A DNA stretch of 64,000 nucleotides, taken from the NCBI GenBank assembly GCA_013306675.1, contig JABLUY010000121.1:44622-108621 (forward strand), given 5' to 3'. The position numbers and the translations under genes were made by a program. Positions 27,890 through 36,290 of this stretch are shown piece by piece. Positions within the stretch are counted from its first letter, which is position 1, and the number at the start of each line of letters is the position of its first letter. The notes beneath the pieces were generated by a model. That model saw only the letters and a program-made list of their open reading frames with translations. It made no database searches and was not told where the DNA came from. The stretch is from Thraustochytrium sp. TN22. Lineage: Eukaryota > Sar > Bigyra > Thraustochytrida > Thraustochytriidae.

Positions 27890-30800
27890 CTAAGTCTTGT
27901 GGTCGTTGAGATCCTTGTTGTCGTCGAATTCAAGAGCATCTGCGCTGTCCATGACTTCTTCCGGCTTCTCACTCGCAGTGGCCATGGTTTCGGCCGACGC
28001 GCTCGTCACCGTGACCTTGTCACTCGTGTCTGCCAACTCGGTCTTTTCGGCCTGCGCACGCGCGGCAAGGTCACGAATGTGCTGTCGGGACGCCGGGCCG
28101 AGCGCCTCGACCATGGAGTGCAGCTCGGTGGTCGCGTCGTGCAGCAGCTGCGTTGGAGTGCCAAACTCCAGCACGCGGCCGTCCTGCATGACGGCGATCT
28201 TGTCGTAGGTCGCGATGGTCTGCAGGCGGTGCGCGATGCAGAGCACCGTGCAGCGGCGGCGGCGGTAGAACTGCTCCCGGATCATCTCGTGGATGGCGTC
28301 GTCCGTGTTGAGGTCGATGGCCGAGCTCGGCTCATCCAAGACGAGCACCTTGTTGGGCCGCAGCAGCGCGCGCGCGAAGCAGATGAGCTGGCGCTCACCG
28401 GCGGACCAGTTGCGGCCAGAAGCCTCGACGATGTCGTCCAGCTTGACGCGATCTGAGAGACCAACAATTTGCAGCGCTTCGTGCATCTCCGCCTCGCTGG
28501 ACTCGCCAAAGGGGTCCAGGTTCGTTGCGAGCGTGCCGGAAATGAGCACCGGGTCCTGCGGGATGATGGTGATGCGGCTGCGCAGAACGTCAAGGTCGAT
28601 GGACGCGACGTCGCGGCCGTCCACCAGGACAGCGCCGCCGGTGACGGGCCGCAGGCGAAAGAGGCAGGCGATCGTGGAGCTCTTGCCGGCGCCAGTCTTG
28701 CCGCAGATGCCGAGCGACTCGCCGCCGGCCACGCTAAAGGTGACACCCTTGAGCACGAGCGGCGCCTCGGGGCGGTATCGCAGCTGGACGTCGACAAAGT
28801 CGATGGCGCCGCGCACAGGCCAGGCCGCCACGGGCGGGCGCGGGTCCTGGTCGCCGGGCGGGAGGTGGCCGTCCTTGAGCATGAGAACATCCGTGGCCTT
28901 CTCCTCCTCGAGGCCGCTGTACTCGAGGAGGCGCTCGTAGGATGTAAAGTAGCTGTTCATGCGAATGGTGATCTGCGTGAGCTGCGCGCCAAAGTAGGGC
29001 AAATTGACGCAGTAGACGATGACGAGCGCCAGCATGTCGGTACTCCCCACGTAGTCACGCAACACGACGAGCATGAGCGTGGAGAAGACTGCGACGCTGA
29101 AGGTCAGGTAGTGGGAGATGAGCTGCGTCCAGTTGATGATGCTGCCAGCGATGTAGTTGGCGCGCGCGTACTCGTCACTGGCCAGGCGGTGGCGCGCCTC
29201 GAAAAAGGGCCCGGTGTGCAGCACGGCCACGACGTCGCGGCCCACGGTGGCCTCGCTCGTGTTGGAGAGCAGCGGCGACATGTTGCCGTTGGCGATGCGG
29301 CGCACCTCGCGCGAGGTGCGGTCGGCCGCGACGATGGCAAATGAGAAAATGACGGCGACGATGACCACGAGCGCCGCCGAGATGGGCACGGCGTAGCAGA
29401 TGACGCCGAGCTGGACGAGCAGCGTGCAAAGGATTTGGATGGCGTTGTCCACAGTGAGGCTGAGGATCATGTCGACCTTGGACAGGTCGCCGCTGAAGCG
29501 CGACATGATGCGGCCGCTGGAGTTGGACTCGAACCACTCGAGGGGCGCGTTCAGGAGGCGCTTCAACATCTCGTGATGCAGGCTTCGCGAGGCACGCACA
29601 CCGCCGAAGCAAAACATCCAGCTCGCCGACATGATACAGATGCCAAAGGAGATGCTGAGCCCAGCGTAGACGCCGGCAAAGTAGGCGTCGCCGCGTGTCT
29701 CATTGGGGTCCTCTTTGGCCTGCGCCCAGCGCGTAAGCCAGTAGTCGTTGATGGCCATCATAATATAGCCGCCCAGCGCGAGCGTCGTCGCGACGCCCAT
29801 GTACGGCAGGCCTACGGCTTTGAGATAGGTCCAGTAGACCGTCACGCTGACCTTGCCGCGCGTGTGCTTCTCGGCCGCGAGGATGTCGCCCGCGCTGCGC
29901 TGCGGCGCCACGCCCGCGTCAGCCATGGGAGGCTGCGCATTCTCCATAAGCTGACTGCTGGCGCGCAGCACGTCCTCCATGCTCTCGGTCAGCGCCGTCG
30001 GCCGGCCAGCCTCCTCAAACCGAGCGCCCGACTCCCGGCGGCTGATTTCTGACTCGGTGCTGCCGCCGCCGCCGCCGCTGCCGCCGCCACTCTCGCCAAT
30101 GTGGCTGCCACCAAGGACGGCCGCGGTGTCCTCCTCGGTAGACTCCTGCAGCAGCTTGGTGCACTCGACAAAGTCCGCGAAGGGAGGGCATGACTCGAGC
30201 AGCTCGTCGTACGTGCCGGTTGCCGCCACACGGCCCTCGGCAATGTACACGATGCGGTCGACGCGCGGCAGGAGCGCTAGCTGATTCATGGCCACCACGC
30301 AGGCGCGCCCGCACTCGTCGGCCTCCAGATCCCGCACCTGGCGCAAAATGGCGTGCTCAAACATGTGCGCGCACATCTTGGCGTCCACAGCCGCGAGGAT
30401 GTCGTCGAAGCAGAGCAGCGTGGGCCGTGCGTACAGGCTACGCGCCACCGCCATGCGTGCCTGCTGACCGCCGGAGAGCGTCGTGCCGCGCTCGCCGATC
30501 TCCGTGTAAATGCCGCCCGGCAGGTTGGCGATGTCCGACGCAAGGCCGCTCGCAAAGAGCGCATCGTTGAAGCGCCTCTGCTCAAAGGGGCGGCCGAGCA
30601 GGACGTTCTGCTTGAGTGTGCCGCAAATCACAAAGGGCTTCTGCGGCGCGAATCCGACTGAATCCACAGTACGCACGGCGGGGCCGGCGCCCTCCCACCG
30701 CAGCGGCTGGATCGCCTGCGCCACGGATGCGACGAGCGTGGACTTGCCCTCGCCGACGCCGCCAACGATGGCCACCACCTCGCCGGGGCGCACCTCGAGC

Positions 30801-32254
30801 GAGACGTCACGCAGCACGGCGTCCGCTTCCGGGGCGGCGCCGCCGTCGGCGACCGCACTGGTTCCAGAGCGCGCCGCGACAGCGTCGTCCAAAGTCCAAC
30901 CGAGCGAGCAGGAGGTGATAGATACCACGGGCGCGCTGGAGCCGAACCCCGGCGCCGGCAGGTAGGCACGGCCGGCCTTGTCTGGCAAGCGAAAGTACTC
31001 GTTGAGGCGCTTGAGCGTGACGTCAAAGGTCATGAAGGCCGTCATGCAGAGCGGCACGAAGATGAGCCCCAGGCGCAGCGCCTGGAAGACGCTGACGGCC
31101 GCGTAGGCGTCGGCGAGGTCGAGAGAGTCGCTGCCGAGCGCGTAAAACACGAGCGTGGCCATGGCTGCCAGCACCGGGCTGGCGCGGCCCGTGGCGATAG
31201 AGGTGACATGTGCCAGGCGGTAGTTGCGGATGTGGCGGCACTCCTCGTCGCGCACGTCGTTGATCTTTTTGCGGTACTTTTCGGCCCAGCCGAAGAGCTT
31301 GACGGCGCGGATGCCCTCCAGCACGGTGGCCAGCATAGAGAGGCGCTCGTCCGCGGTGCGCAGATTGTAGCCCTCAATGCGGTGCGTGATCTTGCTCATG
31401 ACCGAATTGAGGACGAGGATGACGAACATGATGCCGATGCCCACGAGCGCCGAACGACCGATGAGCACCACCAGCACGACAATGCCGCCCAGCACGCTGG
31501 AGATGGCCATGGGAAGCTGCGAGGCGATGCGCAGGTTCTCGTACGCGCGCACCACGTCGTTGCCGATGAGGCTGGACTCCGAGATGTGGTCGTCGCGCTG
31601 CCGCTGCGTGTCGATACGCAGCATCTTACTGTACACGGCGGAGCTCGCGCAGATCTGGAACTGCGTGCCGAACTCCTCGGCCAACAACTGACGGCCTAGC
31701 GCACCGGCCCAGCCCTCAAGGCCCACGATCACGGCAAAGGCAGCCACGAGCGCCACGGACTCCCCCATGGCCGCGTCGCGCTCCACGGCGTCCACCAGCA
31801 CCTTGAGGATGAGCGGCCGTCCAACGGTCGCCATGGTGCCCTGCACCACGGAGAAGAAGCTGCCGATCAGCATCGTGTTGCGGATCTGCGGCACGCGCAG
31901 TAGCGCGCGCTGAAACGCGTGCTTGGCGCCCGGCTGCGCCGTCACCTTGGCATACTCCTCCTGGAAGCGCGGGTACAGCGACGCCGACAGGTAGCTGGGG
32001 CTCAGTCCAGGCAGGTCCTCCTTCTCCACCGGCACGCGCCAGCCCTTGAAGACCAGCGAGTACATCCACGCCAAGAACATGCGCCCGCACACGCTCGTGT
32101 CCATGGGCGTGCGGCCCGCGCCCTCTGCGCGACTCTTGCGCGCCTCCGCCCATTCCCCGAAGTCTATGCTATTGCCCAGCAGCGCCTCATCGCTCTCGGC
32201 TAGCGACCCAGCCGGCGCCACCTGCACGGCGCCGGCCTCCAGGTCGCCTTTCAT
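27890..32254 (-). CDS. ABC transporter, subfamily C (MRP-like) B
   Basis: A 1454-residue tandem paralogue of ABCC A with the same order: membrane domain 1, NBD1 with GGVGEGKST (about 493), LSGGQQ and FDDILAAVD, a Gly/Ser/Glu linker, membrane domain 2, and NBD2 with GKTGAGKSS (about 1182), WSAGERQ and LDEPSSAID. I use the ATG at 32252-32254 (MKGDLEAGA), which aligns with the start region of A up to the shared ALLGNSID block. The frame stays open upstream through a hexamer repeat that would encode (LV)n, but it has only a GTG there. NBD2 is nearly identical to A at DNA level (22864-23610 against 28172-28918) while the C-terminal tails and parts of membrane domain 2 differ, which suggests gene conversion. 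Substrate unknown. Confidence 0.92.
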   Translation of the reverse strand: MKGDLEAGAVQVAPAGSLAESDEALLGNSIDFGEWAEARKSRAEGAGRTPMDTSVCGRMFLAWMYSLVFKGWRVPVEKEDLPGLSPSYLSASLYPRFQEEYAKVTAQPGAKHAFQRALLRVPQIRNTMLIGSFFSVVQGTMATVGRPLILKVLVDAVERDAAMGESVALVAAFAVIVGLEGWAGALGRQLLAEEFGTQFQICASSAVYSKMLRIDTQRQRDDHISESSLIGNDVVRAYENLRIASQLPMAISSVLGGIVVLVVLIGRSALVGIGIMFVILVLNSVMSKITHRIEGYNLRTADERLSMLATVLEGIRAVKLFGWAEKYRKKINDVRDEECRHIRNYRLAHVTSIATGRASPVLAAMATLVFYALGSDSLDLADAYAAVSVFQALRLGLIFVPLCMTAFMTFDVTLKRLNEYFRLPDKAGRAYLPAPGFGSSAPVVSITSCSLGWTLDDAVAARSGTSAVADGGAAPEADAVLRDVSLEVRPGEVVAIVGGVGEGKSTLVASVAQAIQPLRWEGAGPAVRTVDSVGFAPQKPFVICGTLKQNVLLGRPFEQRRFNDALFASGLASDIANLPGGIYTEIGERGTTLSGGQQARMAVARSLYARPTLLCFDDILAAVDAKMCAHMFEHAILRQVRDLEADECGRACVVAMNQLALLPRVDRIVYIAEGRVAATGTYDELLESCPPFADFVECTKLLQESTEEDTAAVLGGSHIGESGGGSGGGGGSTESEISRRESGARFEEAGRPTALTESMEDVLRASSQLMENAQPPMADAGVAPQRSAGDILAAEKHTRGKVSVTVYWTYLKAVGLPYMGVATTLALGGYIMMAINDYWLTRWAQAKEDPNETRGDAYFAGVYAGLSISFGICIMSASWMFCFGGVRASRSLHHEMLKRLLNAPLEWFESNSSGRIMSRFSGDLSKVDMILSLTVDNAIQILCTLLVQLGVICYAVPISAALVVIVAVIFSFAIVAADRTSREVRRIANGNMSPLLSNTSEATVGRDVVAVLHTGPFFEARHRLASDEYARANYIAGSIINWTQLISHYLTFSVAVFSTLMLVVLRDYVGSTDMLALVIVYCVNLPYFGAQLTQITIRMNSYFTSYERLLEYSGLEEEKATDVLMLKDGHLPPGDQDPRPPVAAWPVRGAIDFVDVQLRYRPEAPLVLKGVTFSVAGGESLGICGKTGAGKSSTIACLFRLRPVTGGAVLVDGRDVASIDLDVLRSRITIIPQDPVLISGTLATNLDPFGESSEAEMHEALQIVGLSDRVKLDDIVEASGRNWSAGERQLICFARALLRPNKVLVLDEPSSAIDLNTDDAIHEMIREQFYRRRRCTVLCIAHRLQTIATYDKIAVMQDGRVLEFGTPTQLLHDATTELHSMVEALGPASRQHIRDLAARAQAEKTELADTSDKVTVTSASAETMATASEKPEEVMDSADALEFDDNKDLNDHKT

Positions 32255-33205
32255 TTTCAACGCCGCCGACAAAGAGTCTTGCTCGTCGTTGCTTGCACTG
32301 TGCGTCGTACGCCACCTCAGCTGCACCAGCACCAGCAGCTGCAGCACCAGCACCAGCACCAGCACCAGCACCAGCACCAGCACCAGCACCAGCACCAGCA
32401 CCAGCACCAGCAGCTCCAGCACCTGCACCAGCAGCACCAGCACCAGCAGAGCAGCTCGCTGCCCGCGCGCTCGTCGCCTCGCCTCGCGCGCAGCACGCGA
32501 ACGCCGCGCGTGCGATCTACCGCGCCGGCCCGGGCCTCAGGTTCGGGCTTTGGGGACAAGGCGCCGCGCCGCCTCTCGCTGGCGTATCGTGTCAAGGGCG
32601 GCGCCTTCGCGCGCGCCGCCGACGCCGCGATCCGCGCGCTTTGGCGCGAGCCCAGGAGCGCGGCGCTGCGCGCAGTGCGCTCGCGTCGGGCTCTGTGGCT
32701 TGGGCGATTGATTGAATGCTGGATGCCGACCGTCGCTGTGCCGCATCATCATGGCCACCGGAGCGGTGGACTGGTCCCGGGTCGGCGGGTCCGTGGCCAG
32801 ACGATCGGACGGTGGGGTGACCCGGGACCTCCTCGAGATCGGAGGCGAGGGAGGCGAGCGCGCGTGGGTTGCAGAGCGAGAGAGGCCCAACGAGTAAACG
32901 AGAGAGAGGCCAACCTGCTTGACAAGAAAGAGACCTGCTTGAGCAAAAGCGCGAGGCTCGACGCCGGCCGTGGCTTTCGTTCGTCATGAACTCCAAGGCG
33001 GCTTGCGCTGAGAAGCTCGACGTCAGCCGGGGGTTTCTTTCTTCATGAGCTGGAAGGAGATCGAAAGGAGAACTTGCTAATTAAAAAGCTCGACGTCAGC
33101 CGGGGGTTTCTTTCTTCATGAGCTCGAAGAAAATCGAAAGGAGAACTTGCAAACTAGAAAGCTCGACGTCGGCCGTGGAATTCCTTCGTCGTGAGATCGA
33201 ACTTG
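32255..33205. other. spacer: ABCC B promoter side and downstream copies of the GNAT gene end
   Basis: The left part (32322-32460) is a hexanucleotide repeat just upstream of the ABCC B start. The right part (32950-33205) holds tandem copies of the 3' end of the GNAT gene. Between them is GC-rich sequence without a supported gene. Confidence 0.6.
32322..32460. repeat. (CACCAG)n hexanucleotide repeat upstream of ABCC B
   Basis: More than fifteen CACCAG units with a few CAGCTC interruptions, ending about 70 bp upstream of the chosen ABCC B start codon. In the gene's frame it would read as alternating Val-Leu. Confidence 0.9.
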
Positions 33206-33262
33206 CTAAAGCTCAACGTCGGCCGTGGATTTCTTCATGAGCTCGAAGGAGACGTGGCGGAA
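32956..33262 (-). repeat. tandem copies of the 3' end of the GNAT gene
   Basis: Five imperfect units on the plus strand begin GCTCGACGTC or close variants at 32956, 33015, 33088, 33161 and 33211 and continue with a GGCCG/AGCCG block and TTCTTCATGAGCT. The rightmost unit is inside the GNAT coding sequence and encodes its last residues (FELMKKS..DVEL, stop). The middle two units are exactly 73 bp apart and nearly identical, also sharing GAAAGGAGAACTTGC. Confidence 0.85.
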
Positions 33263-34000
33263 TTCGGGGCAGGCGCGGGTCTTGAGCTCGTCCGGAAGCG
33301 GCGCCGGACCGATGCGCTTGAAGCCACGGCGGCCGTAAAAGGCCAGGAGGTCCTCGCGGATGTTGATGACGTCCATGACGATCTCGGCCTCGGGTCCCAG
33401 CTGGCGGCGCAGATGCTGCTGCGCGGCGTTAACTAGCACGGAGCCGATGCCGCGGCCGCCGTACAGCTTGGGCACCGAGACCATGGAGAAGTGGCCGACG
33501 GCCTTGGCGGCGTCCCAGTCCACCTTGACGCAGCCCTCGAGCTGGTGGTTGACAGGGTCCTCATACACGAGCATGGTGCTGCTGGCGTCCTCCAGCACGC
33601 CGCGCACAAAGTCGCCCTGGGTGTCGACGCGGAAGCGCTGGCCTTGCGACCAGATGTGGCCGTCGCCCTCGTAAAAGGCCACGTTCACCAGCTCCGACAT
33701 GACGGCGAGCTCCAGCTTGTCCAGCTTGCCCTCGCGCACATTCGCGATGCTCGTCGGGCCGTGCCGCACACCAAAGCTGTCCGTCACCACGCCGTCCTTG
33801 CCCTTGCTGCTGCCGCTGCTGCTGCTGCTGCTGCTGCTGCTCACGTTGCGCGTCTTGGCCAGCAGGAACCTCCTGTGCATCCCGGCGAGCACGCCAGACC
33901 CTACGAGTACGGGCGCCGCCACGGGCACCTGCGAGGCCACGAGCGGCGCGGCGAGCAGCATCCCGGCGGCCAGCTCGAAGCCGCCCAGCGGGCCCGCCAT
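33206..34000 (-). CDS. GNAT-family N-acetyltransferase, membrane-anchored or targeted
   Basis: A 264-residue protein with a GNAT fold in its C-terminal two thirds. Visible elements are a strand with STMLVYEDP, the core strand EGCVKVDWDA, the acetyl-CoA pyrophosphate loop region VPKLYGGRGIGSVLVNAA (the R/Q-x-x-G-x-G/A motif as GGRGIG), and the late FYGRRGFKRIG motif typical of GNAT enzymes. The N-terminus (residues 1-45) is hydrophobic and Ala/Val/Leu-rich and ends MHRRFLLAKTR, so it may be a membrane anchor or an organelle signal. A Ser run encoded by CTG/GCT repeats follows. The acetyl acceptor is unknown. The start is the ATG at 33998-34000; upstream the frame has only GTG. It is divergent from the Sfi1-like gene. 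Confidence 0.8.
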   Translation of the reverse strand: MAGPLGGFELAAGMLLAAPLVASQVPVAAPVLVGSGVLAGMHRRFLLAKTRNVSSSSSSSSSGSSKGKDGVVTDSFGVRHGPTSIANVREGKLDKLELAVMSELVNVAFYEGDGHIWSQGQRFRVDTQGDFVRGVLEDASSTMLVYEDPVNHQLEGCVKVDWDAAKAVGHFSMVSVPKLYGGRGIGSVLVNAAQQHLRRQLGPEAEIVMDVINIREDLLAFYGRRGFKRIGPAPLPDELKTRACPEFRHVSFELMKKSTADVEL

Positions 34001-34414
34001 GGCGACCGTGTGGAGGGCGAGTCGAGGGGACGAGACGCTGCCGCTTGCCGCTCTTTGCTGCGTTCGAGCGACAGAGACGACGCTTGCAGCAGAGCACAGC
34101 GCAGGGCAGCAGGGCGAGCGCCTCGGCTGCACGGACGACTGCAGTGCCTGGGCACGGGATCGTCGGATGCTCTGGAGTACAGCCGCGAGCGAGCTGCAGG
34201 CCTAGCGACTACCGGTGGAAGAAGGCACAAGGCGGCAAGGCGGCAGACTTCCCACACGCGCGCAGTCTCGGGCGCCTCGTCGCCGTGGCCGGCGCGACTC
34301 TGGCGCGGCGAGACGTCTGCCGCCGGCCCGCCGGCCGGCCGGCCGGCGCGCCGCGCTTGCTTGCGTGGCTGCCCTGCCGGGCTGCCCGCGCAGCGACCGC
34401 CGGAGGTGGCCGTC
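34001..34414. other. divergent intergenic region, GNAT / Sfi1-like
   Basis: A 414-bp space between two genes transcribed away from each other, likely holding both promoters. It includes a short (GGCC)n palindromic stretch at about 34327-34345. No gene is seen. Confidence 0.5.
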
Positions 34415-35032
34415 ATGGACGGCGCCTTGGCGCTCGACGCAGCGCAGCTCGTCGACGCGCAGGGCAGGCTCGAGCTGTCGGACCTGGCGTGCGGCGTGGA
34501 CGAGGAGAGGAGCTGGGGCCGGTTCCAGCGCGCGTCGCACCTGGTCAAGGCGGTCTTCGTGGCGTGGGCCGACCTCGTGGAGGACCAGGCGGAGTGGCGC
34601 CTGCTCTGCGTTGCCGCGTGCCGCTTCAAGCTGGAGCGCGTGGACGCGCGCGTCAAGCGCGACGCGCTGCTCGCGTGGCACAGAGTCGTGCTGACGGGAC
34701 GAGCCTTTCGAGCCTGGCGCCGGGAGGTGGTCATTGCCAAGGATGAACGACGCCTCGGCCTGTTGCGCGAAGTCTTGCACGCCTGGTCCCGGGCTGCCTT
34801 TGTCGCGCAGCGCGCGCGCTGCCGCGCCTTGCAGGCCGACCTCTTCCGCAACTACCACCTCAAGCTCCGCGTGGTGCTTGCCTGGCGCCACGCGGCGCTC
34901 GATTCGCAGAGCAAGTTGGCAAGCAAGCTGCCAGCACCAGCTTCAAGATTCGCAGCGACGCCATCACCCGCCAAGCAAACGTCTGGGCTCACCTCCAAGG
35001 AAGAGGACTCGGAGAAGCCTACCGAATCCTGA
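34415..35032 (+). CDS. Sfi1-like Trp-repeat protein (possible centrin binder)
   Basis: A 205-residue, largely helical protein with repeated aromatic cores of the type hydrophobic-x-x-A-W: VFVAWADL, ALLAWHRV, AFRAWRRE, VLHAWSRA and VVLAWRHA, separated by 13 to about 37 residues. This spacing and the A-W-R/H motif resemble the Sfi1 repeats that bind centrin along a long helix in basal bodies and centrosomes. Only five such units are visible, far fewer than in yeast Sfi1, so it is either a short family member or a piece of a longer gene. The ATG at 34415 begins MDGALALDAAQLVD; the frame is open upstream but lacks protein-like sequence. The last 45 codons are duplicated in tandem downstream. Confidence 0.5.
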   Translation: MDGALALDAAQLVDAQGRLELSDLACGVDEERSWGRFQRASHLVKAVFVAWADLVEDQAEWRLLCVAACRFKLERVDARVKRDALLAWHRVVLTGRAFRAWRREVVIAKDERRLGLLREVLHAWSRAAFVAQRARCRALQADLFRNYHLKLRVVLAWRHAALDSQSKLASKLPAPASRFAATPSPAKQTSGLTSKEEDSEKPTES

Positions 35033-35390
35033 TCAAATGTACAATCGAATGGCACAACCACGATTCCCAGAGCAAGTTGGCAAGCATGCTGCCAGCACCA
35101 GCTTTAAGATTCGCAGCGACGCCATCACTCGCCAAACAACAAACACCTGGGCTCACCTCCGAGGAGAAGGTCTCGGGAAAGTGTATGAACACCTGATCAA
35201 ATGTACAATCGAATGGCACAGCCACGATTCGCAGAGCAAGTTGGCAAGTGAGCTGCCAGTACCAGCTCTAGGATTCGCAGCGACGCCATCACTCGCCAAA
35301 CAAACACCTGCTGGGCTCACCTCCAAGGAGAAGGACTCGAAAAAGTGTATAAAGACCTGATCAAAAGTACAATCGAATGGCACACAATCA
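34901..35390 (+). repeat. tandem copies of the 3' end of the Sfi1-like gene
   Basis: Three units begin GATTC(G/C)CAGAGCAAGTTGG at 34901, 35062 and 35226 (spacing 161 and 164) and each ends with CAAATGTACAATCGAATGG or a one-base variant. Unit 1 covers the final codons and stop of the Sfi1-like gene. Because the spacings are not multiples of three, the copies do not share one reading frame; in one frame each unit reads KCTIEWH..DSQSKLAS, resembling the last A-W unit of the gene. Confidence 0.85.
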
Positions 35391-35435
35391 CTCGGGGTCG
35401 TTCGCGCGCATCGTGAAACGCTCGCTCGTACCACT

Positions 35436-35957
35436 TCACTTGCTGCTGGAGGCATCCGCCGGCTCCATTCCGTTGTGGCGCGGGTACTCGAGGTTGGCGA
35501 GGTCGTAGCCCTCATCCTTGGCCAGCTGCAGGCGGCCATCGATGATGTTCTGGGGAAGCGAGGTCTCGCGCGACATGAGCCACAGGTACGAGCGGCTCGG
35601 GTGGCCGACAAGCACCCAGTTGTAGTCCGAGTCGAGGTCCATGATCTCGTAGCTGAGCTTGATGGGCCACATGGGCGAGGCCTGCCAGTGGCCTGTCGAC
35701 GTCGGGAAGCCGCCCGTGTAGATCTTCTGCGGGATGCGCTTGACCGGGCCATCCAGCGCGCCCTTGTTGAGCGTGAAGTCCACCTCGATGCGCTTCTTGG
35801 CGTCATCCCACGTGTAGATCTCCGTCGGGTTGCACCCTCCCTTCTCGAACGGCGTCGGCAGCACCGCCACCACCTTCCACGTGCCGAGCATGCGGCTCAC
35901 GTCCACCTCCGGCACCGTCTTGAGCGGCGGCTTGAAGCACGACATGAGCACGCCCAT
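35436..35957 (-). CDS. Blc-type lipocalin, possibly myristoylated/palmitoylated
   Basis: A 173-residue lipocalin of the Blc/apolipoprotein D/temperature-induced lipocalin group, small beta barrels that bind lipids at membranes. Evidence: the first conserved motif GTWKVVAVLPTPFEKGG (G-x-W, residues about 25-41), NPTEIYTWDD, the strand IEVDFTLN, YNWVLVGHPSRSYLWLMSR (motif 2/3 with conserved Tyr, Trp and Arg) and the final LPQNIIDGRLQLAKDEGYD. Unlike bacterial Blc there is no lipoprotein signal peptide; instead the protein begins MGVLMSCFK, with Gly2, Ser6 and Cys7 as in N-myristoylated and palmitoylated proteins. That modification is inference. The 3' side faces the Sfi1-like repeat units. Confidence 0.85.
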   Translation of the reverse strand: MGVLMSCFKPPLKTVPEVDVSRMLGTWKVVAVLPTPFEKGGCNPTEIYTWDDAKKRIEVDFTLNKGALDGPVKRIPQKIYTGGFPTSTGHWQASPMWPIKLSYEIMDLDSDYNWVLVGHPSRSYLWLMSRETSLPQNIIDGRLQLAKDEGYDLANLEYPRHNGMEPADASSSK

Positions 35958-36220
35958 GAGAACTGAGATCTGCCTCCTCCGCTGCTGCTGCTGCCGCTGC
36001 CGCTGCTGCTGTGCTCGCGCGGCTCGCCTCGTCGCTCGTCCTCTTCGGCTCTCCGAGTTGCGTGTTTACCGCTGCGTGAGCCGGCCGGGCCGGCGCCGAC
36101 CAGCCTGGTCGCGGTCCTGAGGGCGCGCTTTGACACGCGCACGGAGCTGCGCTCAAGATGGTGACCCCCTCGCTCGCCGCCGTACTGCGAAGGCCGCGCT
36201 TCTGAAGCACACGTCCAGGC

Positions 36221-36290
36221 GGCGACGAGAGGCGACGCGAGGCGACGCGAGGCGACGCGAGGCAACGCGAGGCGAAGCCTACTGGCAAGG
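36221..36290. repeat. GAGGCGACGC decamer minisatellite
   Basis: About six units built from GCGAG and GCGAC pentamers (GGCGACGCGA), with point differences in the last two. Confidence 0.85.

Noticed and set aside
33491-34414. Upstream extension of the Sfi1-like frame through the GNAT gene
   Set aside because: The extension is antisense to the acetyltransferase and not protein-like; the ATG at 34415 is the first plausible start.
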